Assembly: GCA_949130495.1 (NCBI GenBank)
Contig: OX422221.1
Coordinates: 481,171,659-481,235,658 of the forward strand
Length of the DNA stretch: 64,000 nucleotides
Source: Sambucus nigra
Taxonomy: Eukaryota; Streptophyta; Magnoliopsida; Dipsacales; Adoxaceae
Reading direction: 5' to 3'
The first letter of the stretch is position 1. Each line of letters begins with the position of its first letter. The notes beneath the pieces were generated by a model. It searched no databases. It was not told the DNA's origin and worked only from the letters and a program-made list of their open reading frames with translations. The position numbers were made by a program, and so were the translations under genes. Below are positions 1 through 11,285 of this stretch, one piece after another.

Positions 1-469
1 AAGTATGCCAAAATTGAGCACACTTAACTAAAATATAAAATGCCCTAAAACAATACGAATCTTTCCAATTTTTTTGGTCTCCCGCTATCTTCTCTCTCAT
101 TCTTAGGTCTCCCGCTCCCTCTCACTCCCTCTCTCAAGCTCATCTCTCATTTCTCTCATCGCCATATCTCTCATCACTGCCCTGCCCATCGTCTCCCACC
201 TCCACCCAACTGGTAACTCTCTTCTCCATCTCATTTTTATTTCTCTAATATTAAATGTCTGAGACATCATGACTTTTGGATCTTGGATTATTTTCAGTTC
301 TTCTTATATCTCTACTATCTAGTTAGTAAGTATGTAATAGACTCTAAAATATTGTTTTATTTGGGACTAAATGTTTATAATTGTTAGAATGATTCATTTA
401 TTATTTTTCTTATTGTGCTTGTAGTTAACAAATTCATAAAATTGAAGCTATTAGTTTTTTGTTTACCAC
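1..469. other. 5' flank of PPR pseudogene, no gene seen
   Basis: AT-rich sequence with a CT-rich block at about 80-240 that resembles a plant leader or promoter-proximal pyrimidine tract. I see no convincing coding sequence. The small minus-strand open frame at 384-587 is the complement of the degraded start of the PPR pseudogene and is not a gene. Confidence 0.5.
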
Positions 470-835
470 GAACAAGAAACGAATCATTTTTTGATGATAT
501 TTCGAATAAAAATGTGTTTCTTGGACTGCCATCATAAGTGGGTACATTGGCATTGGTCAATTTAGGGAAGCCATTGATATGTTTCATGGGATGTTGGGGA
601 TGGATTTGAGGCCTGATAGCTTTACAGTTATTCGGGTTTTGTTTGGGTGTACTCAGTTGAGGAATTTGAATACTGGATCAGGCATTGGCCTGGCAGAAAA
701 TGTCTTTGTGGGAACTTCATTAGTCAATATGTATGCCAAATGTGGAAGCATGTAGAGATCTCAGAGAGTGTTTGATGATATGCCGGAAAAAGATGTTGTT
801 ACGTGGAGTGCTATGATCCAGGGTTATGCGTCAAA
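470..835 (+). pseudogene. DYW-class PPR gene, 5' portion (split by CACTA element)
   Basis: Translation gives PPR-like repeat sequence, including residues like SGYIGIGQFREAIDMF, MYAKCGSM and VFDDMPEKDVVTWSAMIQGY, typical of PLS-class PPR proteins, which bind organellar RNA in chloroplasts or mitochondria. The frame is broken by an apparent one-base loss near 522-527 and by a TAG codon at about 752 directly after KCGSM. The expected N-terminal targeting peptide and first repeats are not recognisable upstream, so the 5' end is truncated or decayed. The frame resumes exactly at 4928, after the transposon. The pattern resembles Arabidopsis At3g08820-like proteins, but that identification is from memory and tentative. 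Confidence 0.85.
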
Positions 836-1370
836 CACTACACCAAATCTGCCCATTTGTCAAGGTCATTGACCTTGAAAAATCCAACTTGTCAAGGTCA
901 ATGACCGTGACATTTCGAGGCGAGACAACTTTTTTTGTCACGGTCGTGTCAAGGTCAATGACCGTTACACGTTTGTCACGGTTTATAACCGTGACAAAGC
1001 CGTGACCCCTCTTGCCCAGAATTGTCACGGTCAATGACCGTGACAATTCTGGGCAGAATTTAAAAAAAATCTGCTGGGCAGTATGGCCACTGCCACTGCC
1101 CAGCAGTATATTTGTACCTGTTATAGCAACGTTGTACCTATTCCAAACATCATATATCCAACACAAACTAAAGATAATGCAAATATATATTCATGAAGAT
1201 ATAATCCAAATATTCAAAGTAAAAATAATATACATGACGATATAATCCAAATATAATTAAAATGGACAAACTTAAAAATAATGTTACTACATGTCTTGGA
1301 TAAAACTGAGGAGGTGAGTAGGCCACACGACATACGAATTGACGCACCCACTAATATACGTCGTGCCGCA

Positions 1371-2985
1371 TTATTCGCGCAACCACAATAGGGAGTTCTC
1401 CTTCCCGGGTATGACATGCGTGACGAGCACCCTGGACTCCATCTTTTGAAGCACACGTCCATGGACTATTCCACCCTCGACGATATTCAGGTCCCTCAAC
1501 CCCCGCCCTATCCGCTGGCCATCAAATACGTCCAATATGAACACGCTCGTCCAACCAAGTGTCGACAATGGTCTGTTGAAGGGCGCCAAATAGGGAAGTG
1601 GATCGTCGAAGTACGAACGTGTCAGTGATGAAGCAGCGAGGTCCACATCCTCGTCATCCTGCGCCTCGTCCTCCCGCACCTCCTCCTCCACCGCCTTCTC
1701 CTTCCCTTTCCCTTTCCCTTTACGGTCTCCACCCAACGTACCCTTCATGAATGCGTACATATCTTGGACCGTCGCCTCCAAACGGGACAGCTTCGCGTCG
1801 TGTGAATCCACCGTTCGAGCCAACCCGGTGTCGCTCGTCTCCAATCCGATGATCCTAGATTTGGCCACCCGCGAGCTCACTCCCCTTGTCCTCCCCTTGC
1901 GATCAGAGCCAAGCACTTGGGTGAGTGCGTCTGTGGACAAAGATGCCTTGTCGGCATCAGACTACGACTCATGCACTTCCTTAAGCTTTGCCTGAAACGA
2001 CAAAAAGCACATGATTAGTAAAATAAGTAAACTAAAAAATTATAACGTAATTAACAATAATTAAACTGTCGGATTACTTACAATCGTGGCCGCGACGCTC
2101 GGGGACACCTCCTTGTCCTTCCCCTTCTTCGTTCGAAGAGCCACATAAGTATCGAGCCTATGTGGCTTACCCCCTGGCCCACTCCCTACCCCCTGAAATA
2201 AAATAAAGTAAAGTAAAATTAGTATCGGCCCCGCAAAGTAAAATAATGAAGAATAATATATTTCTGTAGTTATAGATAAATTAAATCTTACCTGCATCCT
2301 ATGCTCCACCTCAGCGTAAGAAGTCCGGCCGGAGTAGTGCACGTCCGTCTTTTTAGCCCGATTTTCCCTCCCCGATTGGCGAGATGCCAATTGTCGATCA
2401 TCGATCTCATTGTCAATGAACTTTTGCCATTGTGCCAATGAGATCGGCTCCTTGGGCGGGACGGATCCGCGCCATTGTATAATGGACTCTCGTGTTTTCC
2501 CAAAGTACCGTGTCCGCATATTTTTCTTCCACATCTTGTGTTGCTCCCTCAACTGCTCCATGACGGAATCGCGTAGCTTTGGATCCAAGTTGAATTGTTC
2601 CTGTCCAACAAATACAATGTTAGTTGCGAATAAATATAAATATAAATATAAATATAAATATGAAATTGAAATTGAAGTTGAAATTGAAATATTCATATAA
2701 ATATAAATATAAATATAAATATATTACCTGTAGTGCCGCCCAAATAGCTAACTTGAGCTCATATGGCACCTCCTTCCAACTCATAAACCCCGGGCCGATG
2801 ACCGTCTTTAGCAGCTCGAGGGATCTCGCTAATAGCTCCGACTTTTTCTCGACGATAATCCCAAATTTTCCATATTTGGGGAGCCTAGGGGCGGAGGAGC
2901 CCTCGTCGCCTCCGCTACCACCGAACCCAGACGACATCATCATAAACAGCATCATCATCTTCGCCTTAACATCTGAAGGAGACAT
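1371..2985 (-). pseudogene. TNPA-like gene of CACTA 1 (Transposase_24 / Ptta type)
   Basis: Four exons can be read on the minus strand: 2985-2728, 2600-2292, 2192-2082 and 1991-1371, all separated by GT...AG introns and all in phase 0 (86, 103, 37 and 207 codons). Exon 2 carries the hallmark of the plant En/Spm Ptta family: a KMWKKNMRTRYFGKTRES segment, then EPISLAQWQKFIDNE and the SGRENRAKK...YSGRTSYAEVEHRMQ region. Exon 4 has a predicted helical segment, a Gly/Lys-rich stretch and an acidic tract, and ends PGKENSLLWLRE. TNPA-type proteins bind subterminal repeats and assist transposition. The tenth codon of exon 4 is TAG (1962-1964); the homologous copy near 31.16 kb has CAG there. Otherwise the frame is intact. 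Exon borders are inferred from splice signals plus the second copy. Confidence 0.85.
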
Positions 2986-3060
2986 TTTTGCTGTAAAAAA
3001 ATTGTTATTAGTACAGATAAAAAAAAATGTTAATAGTACACATACACACACCCCTACATT

Positions 3061-3270
3061 TTCAACGTAAGAGCACAGTACATAATTCCAAACACGTCCT
3101 TTATTTTTTTTTTATTTCGTATCAATTTGGAGTTTTACTGTACATTTTTTTATCTTGAGATTCTATATTATAACGTATGTGTAAGTTCCGTCAATACCAT
3201 TTCGTTTCAATTTTGTAATATTATGTTTTTTTCAAATATTTTAAAAGTTATTAAATGGGTGCCCCACCCC
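3061..3270. repeat. Internal direct repeat of CACTA 1, copy A
   Basis: About 210 bp, beginning TTCAACGTAAGAGCACAG and running into the C-rich tract, recurs at 4032-4241 with few differences (offset 971 bp). Both copies lie in the non-coding 5' half of the element in its own orientation. Confidence 0.9.
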
Positions 3271-4031
3271 CTGCCCCCTCCCCCCGCCACACATACACGC
3301 ACACCTACGCACCTACGCACACACACACACCACCCCCACCCACACCACCCCCTCCCCCCACCACGACCGTGACAACTACATATATTGTTTATCAATAAAA
3401 TTATGACATGAGATAATTATAATTGGAGCATAAATTTCATTATCATAAATGGATAAATCCAACCAAGTACAGAGATTGTACAAATTAAAGTGAGAATTAA
3501 ATTTAAGACTTTCTAACAACATGCATGTATATGGATTCTAACTAATGATATTCCTAAAAACATACAATTGGCAACATTTTGTGAATTTACTAAACTTAAT
3601 ATAATATTATCAAATTCTGTTAAAAAATTATCTAGGGTTTTACCTAATTGAATTAATTTCATGAATAAAATTATTATCAATTTAAATGAAAATATCAATT
3701 ATTACCCAATATTTTTGAATGAAATATTTATTTTGAATGAAAATATCAATTATTATCCAATTATTATCCAACTATTATCAATTATTTATTTTGAATGTAT
3801 ATAATATCCAAAAATATAAATGTAAATAATATTCAAAACCCCACCCACCCCCACCCCCACCCCCTCCCGATGTTTATTATCCAATTATTATCCAACTATT
3901 ATCAATTATTTATAAAATTGATGTCTACTTTTAGTGTTGTGTATATATGGTAGTTGATGCCATTATATTTTTAGCCTAATTAGATTCTAGGGTTATCTCA
4001 ATTTATATTTTTCTTTTTCTATCTAATAATT

Positions 4032-4241
4032 TTCAACGTAAGAGCACAGTACATAATTCCAAACACGTCCTTTATTTTTTTTAATTTCGTATCAATTTTG
4101 AGTTTTACTGTACATTTTTTTATCTTGAGATTCTATATTATAACGCATGTGTAAATTCCGTCAATACCATTTCGTTTCAATTTTGTAATATTATGTTTTT
4201 TTCAAATATTTTAAAAGTTATTAAATTGGTGCCCCACCCCC
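4032..4241. repeat. Internal direct repeat of CACTA 1, copy B
   Basis: Second copy of the repeat at 3061-3270. The spacer between the two holds its own smaller duplication (a TTATCCAATTATTATCC-type segment near 3750 and again near 3875), which suggests repeated slippage or unequal exchange. Confidence 0.9.
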
Positions 4242-4534
4242 ACCCCCACCCCCTGCCCCCGCCACACACATACGCACACACCTACACACACACCCCGCCC
4301 CACCCCACCCCCTGCCCCCTCCACCACCCCCTCCCCCACCACACACCACCACACACATATATACACACACATATACACATACATATACACACGCACACAC
4401 CTCGCCCTGCCCCCACCCTGCCCCACCCCGCCCCACCCCCTACCCCTACCCGGACCCACCCCCCACACACGCACACACATACACACATATATATATACAC
4501 ATACACACATAAATATACACACAAACATATATAT

Positions 4535-4577
<43 letters not shown>

Positions 4578-4585
4578 TCGACTTG

Positions 4586-4638
<53 letters not shown>
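4242..4638. repeat. C/A-rich low-complexity DNA and (GA)n microsatellite
   Basis: Positions 4242-4530 are a mixture of CCCCACC, CACACA and TATACACA runs. Positions 4541-4574 and 4590-4638 are GA dinucleotide repeats. A corresponding CT run plus C-rich block lies just inside the 5' end of CACTA element 2 (24810-25060), so the low-complexity DNA is a family trait. Several long open frames here are artefacts of the repeats. Confidence 0.9.
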
Positions 4639-4640
<2 letters not shown>

Positions 4641-4930
4641 TAGTGAGAGAGAGGGAGGGAACAGCGGTAGGGAAAAAAGAAGGGGGTAGGGTTTTAGCTG
4701 CAAATATTATCACGGTCGTGTCAAGGTCGTTGACCGTGACAAGTATTTAAATAATTGTCACGATCATTGACCGTGACAAGTCCGTGATAAGTAAATTTGT
4801 CACGGACTTGTCACGGTCGTGTCAAGGTCAATGACCGTGACATAAAATGCGTGTTTTTTATCACGGCCAATGACCTTGACAAGGCTGGCCGGCTGAAAGG
4901 TGAAAATTTACCCATTTTGGTGTAGTGAAA

Positions 4931-6111
4931 TGGGCTTCCGAAAGAAGCCTTAGACTTCTTTTATAGAATGCAAAGAGAGAATTTCAAGCCGGATTGTTAT
5001 ACCATGGTTGGAGTTTTTTCTTCTTGTGCAAGATTGGTAACTCTAGAATTAGGTGAATGGGCTAGTACCCTAATCGATAAAAGCGAGCTTTTGTCCAACC
5101 CTGTTTTGAGCACATCATTGATTGGCATGTATGCAAAATGTGGGGAGATGGATTCAGCTTGGAGAGTCTTCAAAGGAATGACAGAAAAGGACCTTGTTAT
5201 TTAGAATGCTGTAATATGTGGGCTTGTAATGAACGGTCATGTCAAAGCTGCATCCGGTCGCTTTGGCCAAGTAGGAAAAATTGGGGTACGACCTGATGGG
5301 AACAACTTCATTGGCCTACTCTATGGGTGCACTTGGTCTTATTGGTGAGGGTCAAAAATATTTTAATAGTATGAGTCGTGTATATTCATTGACTCCTACT
5401 ATCGAACACTTTGGATGTCTTGTCGATCTTCTTGGCCGAGTCGGTTTATTAGATGAAGACCATCAGTTGATAAAAAATATGCCAATTGAGGCTAATGACA
5501 TTGTTTGGGGAGCCTTGTTAGGTGGATGTAGGTTACTTAGGGATACCCAGTTGGCTGAACACGTATTAAAGCACTTGATTGAGTTAGAACCCTGGAACTC
5601 AGGGAATTATGTTTTCCTATCAAATATATATTCGACCAATCATAAATGGGATGATGCAGTAAAGCTAAGATCAATTATGCATAAAAAGGGCATCCAAAAA
5701 ACACCAGGGTATAGTTGGATCGAAGTAGATGGTATTGTTCACGAGTTTCTCGTGGGAGATAAGTCCCATTCATTGTCGGATAAGATTTATGCTAAACTTG
5801 ATGAAATGGCCAAAGAATTGAAAGCAGTGGGTTATGCTCCAACAATTGAATTTGTGCTGTTTGACATTAAAGAGGAGGAGAAGGAGCATTTTCTTGGATG
5901 CCACAGTGAGAAGCTGGCTATTGCATTTGCTCTGATCAGTACCAAACCGAATGTTGTAATCCGAATAGTGAGAAACCTCCGTGTGTGTGGTTATTGTCAT
6001 ACGACCATAGAGCTCATCTCGAGAATTACAGGTAGAGAGATAATTGTGCGGGACACTAACCATTTTCATTTCTTCATTAATAGGTTATGTTCCTACAAAT
6101 ATTACTGGTGA
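4931..6111 (+). pseudogene. DYW-class PPR gene, 3' portion (PPR repeats, E domain, DYW domain)
   Basis: Continues the PPR frame directly after the CACTA element (NGLPKEALDFFYRMQRE). It includes PPR repeats, the E/E+ region with the VDGIVHEFLVGDKSH block, and a DYW deaminase-like domain of the type linked to C-to-U editing of organellar RNA. The zinc-site signatures HSEK and CxxC (CGYCH) are visible. The usual CSCxDYW end is CSYKYYW here, so a conserved Cys and the Asp are lost. Lesions: TAG at about 5202-5204 where Trp is expected (VIWNAV), and a frameshift near 5328 where the conserved C-G-C-T-H-A-G-L segment loses about 5 bases. The frame then runs open from 5281 to the stop at 6111. Confidence 0.9.
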
Positions 6112-7079
6112 GGTAAGGGATAAATAGTCCCTCATACGGCAGATAAAATAGCATGATCTTCTTACAGTGTACTTGATAATTTATTGATTTTTATATACAT
6201 TATTAAAAGAGAGGTGAAGCAAAACTTGTCAAAGGTAGGATCAAGTTTAATTTGCAGTCAAATTGAAAAGTTAAATCAAGATCTTGTTTATTTATGCTTT
6301 AATATATATGTAAGAATAGGTCTATTATAAAGTAATTGTAATTTTTGTAATAAAAAATACGATTGCTTAGATATTGTTTGTTTCGGAAAAATGCATTGTT
6401 AGTTGGTTTATTCCACTTTTTATATGAAATTTACGTAATGAGGAAGAACAATTTCTTATGTTTTGTATAAACAAATGCTAATATCATCATCCACAAATAG
6501 AAACATGTTTAGAGCACAAGAATCTTGAGCGACCCATGATATTGAATGTGAGTAAAATGTATGATTATCAAGTGCATGTATTTTTCAGATACGGAGCAAG
6601 GTAAGAGTGAAAATATTGTTTATGTTCTTTCCATTTTAGTTATATGTAATCACTTTAGAATTGATCACTGACTTCACCTTGGTTCCATCATCCTTCTATT
6701 TGAAACCTGCAGTCGCAACCAGACCTAGCATTCACGGTCCTCACAACAACTCGAAGGTTAAAGCCATTTGAAAAAGGCAAATGTGATATTCCAGGTCACA
6801 CACCCCCCCCCCCCACCCCCACCTTGGTGGTGCTTATGTAATTTGGTTTCTATTAAGCATCTCTCTCCATCTCTCTTTCTCTACTTCGATTTCGACTGCA
6901 ATAATGAGATTGGTATTTTTAAGCAGGCATTGACCCGTCTTCTCATATAAGTTCAACGATTGTTATTACATCTCATATAAGACTTCATTCAAACATGTCA
7001 ATAGACTTCCCTCAATCATTTATCACTTCTGTCCCCTCAATTTATTCAAATATTATGTCTATTCTTCTTTCTGTTGTCG
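6112..7079. other. 3' flank of PPR pseudogene, no gene seen
   Basis: AT-rich sequence with a C-run at about 6803-6825 and CT-rich sequence following it. I see no coding similarity; the short plus-strand open frame at 6768-6950 crosses the C-run and has no family features. Confidence 0.4.
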
Positions 7080-7860
7080 ATTGTATTCTGGATGTGTTCT
7101 ATGTAATGTGAGATGGAGAGTTTGAATCATCTTTTTGTGGATTACACGTACACTAAGTCTATTTGGCATCATATCTTCTTTAGATTTAATAAGTTTCTAG
7201 ACACCATATCCTCTTTTTGTAATCAAGCTATGTTATTTAAAGGCAATACTCTCATTATAAGAATCTGGTATGCTTCTATTTTAGGAGCTTTTGATACCAT
7301 TTGAATGGTTAGGAATCAAGCTATATTCGAGAATAAGATTCCCACCATCAGTGGTTGTTTGAAATCTGTCTAATATTATTAGATTTATGAGTAATTTGAT
7401 GAAAGGACATATTCATTATGACATTGCTGATTTGTTAATTATTCATTCTTTAAATGTTACTCCTAAACTGAGAAAAGATCCCAAGATCATTGAAGTTAGG
7501 TGGTTCTCTCCCCTCATTTTATAGACTAGACTTAATACAAATGGTCTCTCATATAAGGATGGTAACATATCTTCAACTAGAGTAGTTTTTAGAAACTGCA
7601 GAGGCTTTGTTAAAGTTTCCTTCTGTAAGAACGTTGCTTTTAATTCATCTTTTATACTGAGCTTTTAGTTGTTATTTAAGGGATTGGATTTTCTTAGTCT
7701 TATAATTGTCATTATATATGGTTGGAAGTGGATTCTTTATCTGTTCTTTAGTGCATTAATAATGATGATTTCATAGATCCTTGGGACAATAGAACTAGAT
7801 GGATGAATTATAAATTCTATCAATGCAATATTTAAATCAATGCAATCTTAACTTAAATCG
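7080..7860 (+). pseudogene. Non-LTR retrotransposon (LINE) 3' remnant: zf-RVT plus RNase H
   Basis: Broken translation shows the C-terminal architecture of plant L1-like LINEs. First comes a zinc-binding zf-RVT-type segment (ESLNHLFVDYTYTKSIWHH, preceded after a frame change by CVLC). Next is a linker with MVRNQAIFENK. Last is an RNase H-like segment with motifs such as NTNG, FRNCRGFVKV and EVDS in shifted frames. Many stops and frameshifts make it an old fragment. No endonuclease or reverse transcriptase core is visible upstream and no poly(A) tail is obvious. Confidence 0.7.
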
Positions 7861-8220
7861 AGTAATGATATTAATTTAATGTTAAAAGGTCCCTCTGTTT
7901 TATCACATCAAAGAAGGTACCTGGTCAAGAAAAGCGTCATGATATACATTCCAAACACTTTGCGAGTGATATATAGACAAATAATACATATCAACGACTA
8001 CGCATATAAATTGAATTTGCATTTCACCCACTAAGTTGTTGCATTTATTTCTCTCCAAAATGATGGAGAAGATCTCTGCATAGAATTTGTTAATTCACGC
8101 ATTAACATTTTCAGTTTCTATTTCTCTATATTTTTATCTATTATTGTTGACATGTGATTTGTAGGATTTGTTCATTTGAGAAACATTTCTATTTGAAATT
8201 GGAACAAGCTGACTACATTT

Positions 8221-8400
8221 TTACAGACAAATTCCATGAGTGAAGGAATGAGCTACTTCCATGAGACAATATGGAAAGGGGTGCCTAAGTTCTTGCGCCG
8301 TGTTGACACTGCTTTGAAGAATATAGGCATAAATGAGCGTGTTCCTTACACTGAGGCTAGCCCTGCAATATTTCTAATTTTTAGTCATTTGGGGATTTGG
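8221..8400 (+). pseudogene. Phosphoenolpyruvate carboxylase exon fragment
   Basis: About 43 codons ([19 protein letters not shown], then [19 protein letters not shown]) match the strongly conserved N-terminal third of plant PEPC, the cytosolic enzyme that makes oxaloacetate from phosphoenolpyruvate and bicarbonate. Similarity stops after VPY, where PEPC would continue NAPLIQFSSWMGG. Nothing before or after is PEPC-like, so this is a captured or translocated exon piece, not a gene. The well-preserved frame suggests it is fairly recent. Confidence 0.85.
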
Positions 8401-8847
8401 TCTTTCAAGTGATTACAACTGCAATTTATTATTTGCTTGAGGTTTTAGTGCCATCAACATCTAGAGCTATTGTTAGAAAACATCCCAACCATGTTTCAGG
8501 ATACAATTGTTTGCTTGAGGTTTGCGTACCTCTCAGGTAAATACCAGTCTTAACTCAATGATAAAATTTATTTGGGCAATTTCAAATTGTGAATTTAATA
8601 TTTTGTTCTTTATTCAAATATATGCTTAATTAGTTACTTAGTATTGCTTTTCAAAGTTTTGTTCAGGGATAATTAGTTATTTAGAGGCATTTTCCTTTTA
8701 TTTTGAATCTCAGAGAATGAACATCTTGATAGATAATACGAGGTCCTATTTTTAGTATTAAAAAAAGCAGCGTTTATGATATAGGAGTGAGAAATGAAGT
8801 TCAAAAATGGGGACCGTCTAAAATATGAGGTCCTGCTGCTGCTACTG

Positions 8848-8885
<38 letters not shown>

Positions 8886-9041
8886 CAGCATCGCGAATAT
8901 TTGTGCGAATATTGGATATTCTCATTAGTCCAATAAAGAACTCAAAACTCTTTTTTTTTCCCTATTTTTACTGATAATTGAGAAAATTAAAGCAAAATTA
9001 GATCAAGAGTTGAGGTGTTAATCAAAATTTGTGTTATCGTC
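8401..9041. other. Spacer with TA microsatellite, no gene identified
   Basis: A short open segment at about 8450-8536 ends in a possible splice donor (CTCAG|GTAAAT) but matches nothing I recognise. A pure (TA)n run occupies 8849-8884. The rest is AT-rich and unassigned. Confidence 0.4.
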
Positions 9042-11285
9042 TACTTGTACGAATTGACCGTGTAGTCGCGGGTCTCCCGGTTTGAGAATACGACGATAAT
9101 TTGCAAAAATAACACTTAGACTTAAAAATAGGCTTTTAAAGGGTGAAAACCCAAACCAGCCACCAAACGTCCTCGTAGGAGGCACGAACACCTCGCACGG
9201 GACCAATGTAACTTATAGAACTGACCGTGTAGTCCCGGGTCTTCCGGTTTGAGAGTATGACGATAATTTGCAAAAATCACACTTAAAGTTAAAAACATGC
9301 CGTTAAAGGGTGAAAACCCAAACCAGCCCCCAAATGACCCCGTAGGAGGCACGAACACCTCGCACGGGACCAATGTAACTTGTAGGAACTGACCGCGTAG
9401 TCCCGGGTCTCCCGGTTTGAGAGTATGACGATAATTTGCAAAAATCACACTTAGAGTTAAAAACATGTCGTTAAAGGGTAAAAACCCAAACCAACCCCCA
9501 AACGACCTCATAAAAGGCACGAACACCTCGCACGGGACCAATGTAACTTATACGAATTGACTGCGTAGTCGCGGGTCTCCCGGTTTGAGAATACGACGAT
9601 AATTTGCAAAAATATCACTTTGAGTTAAAAACATGTCGTTAAAGGGTGAAAACCCAAACCAGTCCCCAAACGACCCCGTAGGAGGCACAAACACCTCGCA
9701 CAGGACCAATGTAACTTGTAGGAACTGACCACGTAGTCCCGGGTCTCGCGGTTTGAGAGTATGACGATAATTTGTAAAAATCACACTTTGAGTTAAAAAC
9801 ATGCCGTTAAAGGGTGAAAACCCAAACCAGCCCCCAAACGACCCCGTAGGAGGCACAGACACCTCGCACGGGATGTGTGTAACTTATAGGAACTGACTGC
9901 GTAGTCTCGGGTCTCCCGGTTTGAGAGTATGACGATAATTTACAAACATCATACTTACAGTTAAAAACATGCCGTTAAAGGGTGAAAATCCAAACCAGCC
10001 CCTAAACGATCCAGTAGGAGGCACGAACACCTCGCACGGGACCAATGTAACTTGTAGGAACTGACCGCATAGTCCCGGATCTCCCGATTTGAGAGAATGA
10101 AGATAATTTGCAAAAATCACACTTAGAGATAAAAACATGCAATTAAAGGGTGAAAACCCAAACTAGTCCCCAAACGACCCCGTAGGAGGCACGAACACCT
10201 CGCACGGGACCAATGTAGCTTGTAGGAACTGATCGCGTAGTCTCAGGTCTCGCGGTTAGAGAGTATGACGATAATTTGCAAAAATCACACTTAGAGTTAA
10301 AAACATGCCGTTAAAGGTTGAAAATGCAAACCAGCCCCCAAACGACCCCGTAGGAGGCACGTACACCTCGCACGGGACCAATGTAACTTGTAGGAATTGA
10401 CCGTGTAGTCCCGGGTCTCTCGGTTTGAGAGTATGGCGATAATTTGCAAAAATCACACTTTGAGTTAAAAACATGCAATTAAAGGGTGAAAACCCAAACC
10501 AGCCCCCAAACGATCCCGTAGGAGGCACGAACACCTGGCACGGGACCAATGTAACTTGTAGGAACTGACCGCGTAGTCCCGGGTCTTCCGGTTTGAGAGT
10601 ATGACGATAATTTTCAAAAATCACACTTTGAGTTAAAAACATGCCGTTAAAGGGTGAAAACCCAAACCAGCCCCCAAACGACCCCGTAGGAGGAACGAAC
10701 ACATCGCATGGGACCAATGTAACTTGTAGTAACTAACCGCATAGTCCCGGGTCTCCCGTTTTGAGAGTATGACGATAATTTATAAAAATCACACTTTGAG
10801 TTAAACATATGTCGTTAAAGGGTGAAAACCCAAACCAGCCCCCAAACGACCCCGTAGGAGGCACGAACACCTCACATGGGACCAATGCAACTTGTAGGAA
10901 TTGACCGCGTAGTCCCGGGTCTCCCGGTTTGAGAGGATGACGATAATTTATAAAAATCACACTTTGAGTTAAAAACATGCAATTAAAGGGTGAAAACCCA
11001 AACCATCCCCCAAACGACCCTGTAGGAGGAACGTACATCTGGCACGAGACCAATGTAACTTGTAGGAAATGACTGCTTAGTCCTGGGTCTCCTAGTTTGA
11101 GAGTATGACGATAATTTGCAAAAATCACACTTTGAGTTAAAAACATGTCGTTAAAGGGTGAAAACCCAAACCAACCCCCAAACGACCTCGTAGGAGGCAC
11201 TAACACCTCGCACGAGACCAATGTAACTCATAGGAACTGACCTCATAGTCCCGGGTCTCCCGGTTTGAGAGTATGACGATAATTT
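9042..11285. repeat. 168-bp tandem repeat array, about 13.4 copies
   Basis: The block GACGATAATTTGCAAAAATC recurs at 9092, 9259, 9429, 9595 and then every 168 bp exactly to 11275 (ten consecutive periods without net indel). Units differ by scattered substitutions. A unit has a G/C-rich half (CCCGGGTCTCCCGG, CCAGCCCCCAAACGACC) and an AT-rich half. Since 168 is 56 codons, the minus-strand frame is shared by all units. It encodes a Trp/Phe-rich repeat including GSFGGWFGFSPFN and SVIFANYRHTLKPGDPG, with only about five stops over 2.1 kb. I know no protein family for it. The array could be inside the CACTA-like element ending at 12173, or be the 3' non-coding repeat often carried by Tat-lineage retrotransposons. 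Confidence 0.95.

Larger units (their letters stand above)
836..4927 (-). mobile_element. CACTA (En/Spm) transposon 1, non-autonomous
   Basis: The element starts CACTACACCAAA at 836 and ends TTTGGTGTAGTG at 4927. It is flanked by the 3-bp duplication AAA (833-835 and 4928-4930), diagnostic of CACTA transposons. Both subterminal regions (about 850-1060 and 4700-4890) carry many direct and inverted copies of a TGTCACGGTC / GACCGTGACA motif, the kind of array bound by TNPA-type proteins. The only coding region is a minus-strand TNPA-like gene (1371-2985). No TNPD transposase is present; its place is taken by C/A-rich and GA microsatellite DNA. Removing the element and one AAA copy restores the PPR reading frame. 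It belongs to the same family as the element at 24528, in opposite orientation. Confidence 0.93.

Noticed and set aside
4193..4750. Long open frames on both strands through the C/A and GA repeats
   Set aside because: Amino-acid composition simply mirrors the dinucleotide repeats (His-Thr, Arg-Glu, Leu-Ser runs); they lie in non-coding transposon DNA.
9042..11285. CRISPR-like regular array
   Set aside because: Units are contiguous 168-bp tandem repeats without unique spacers, in plant DNA.
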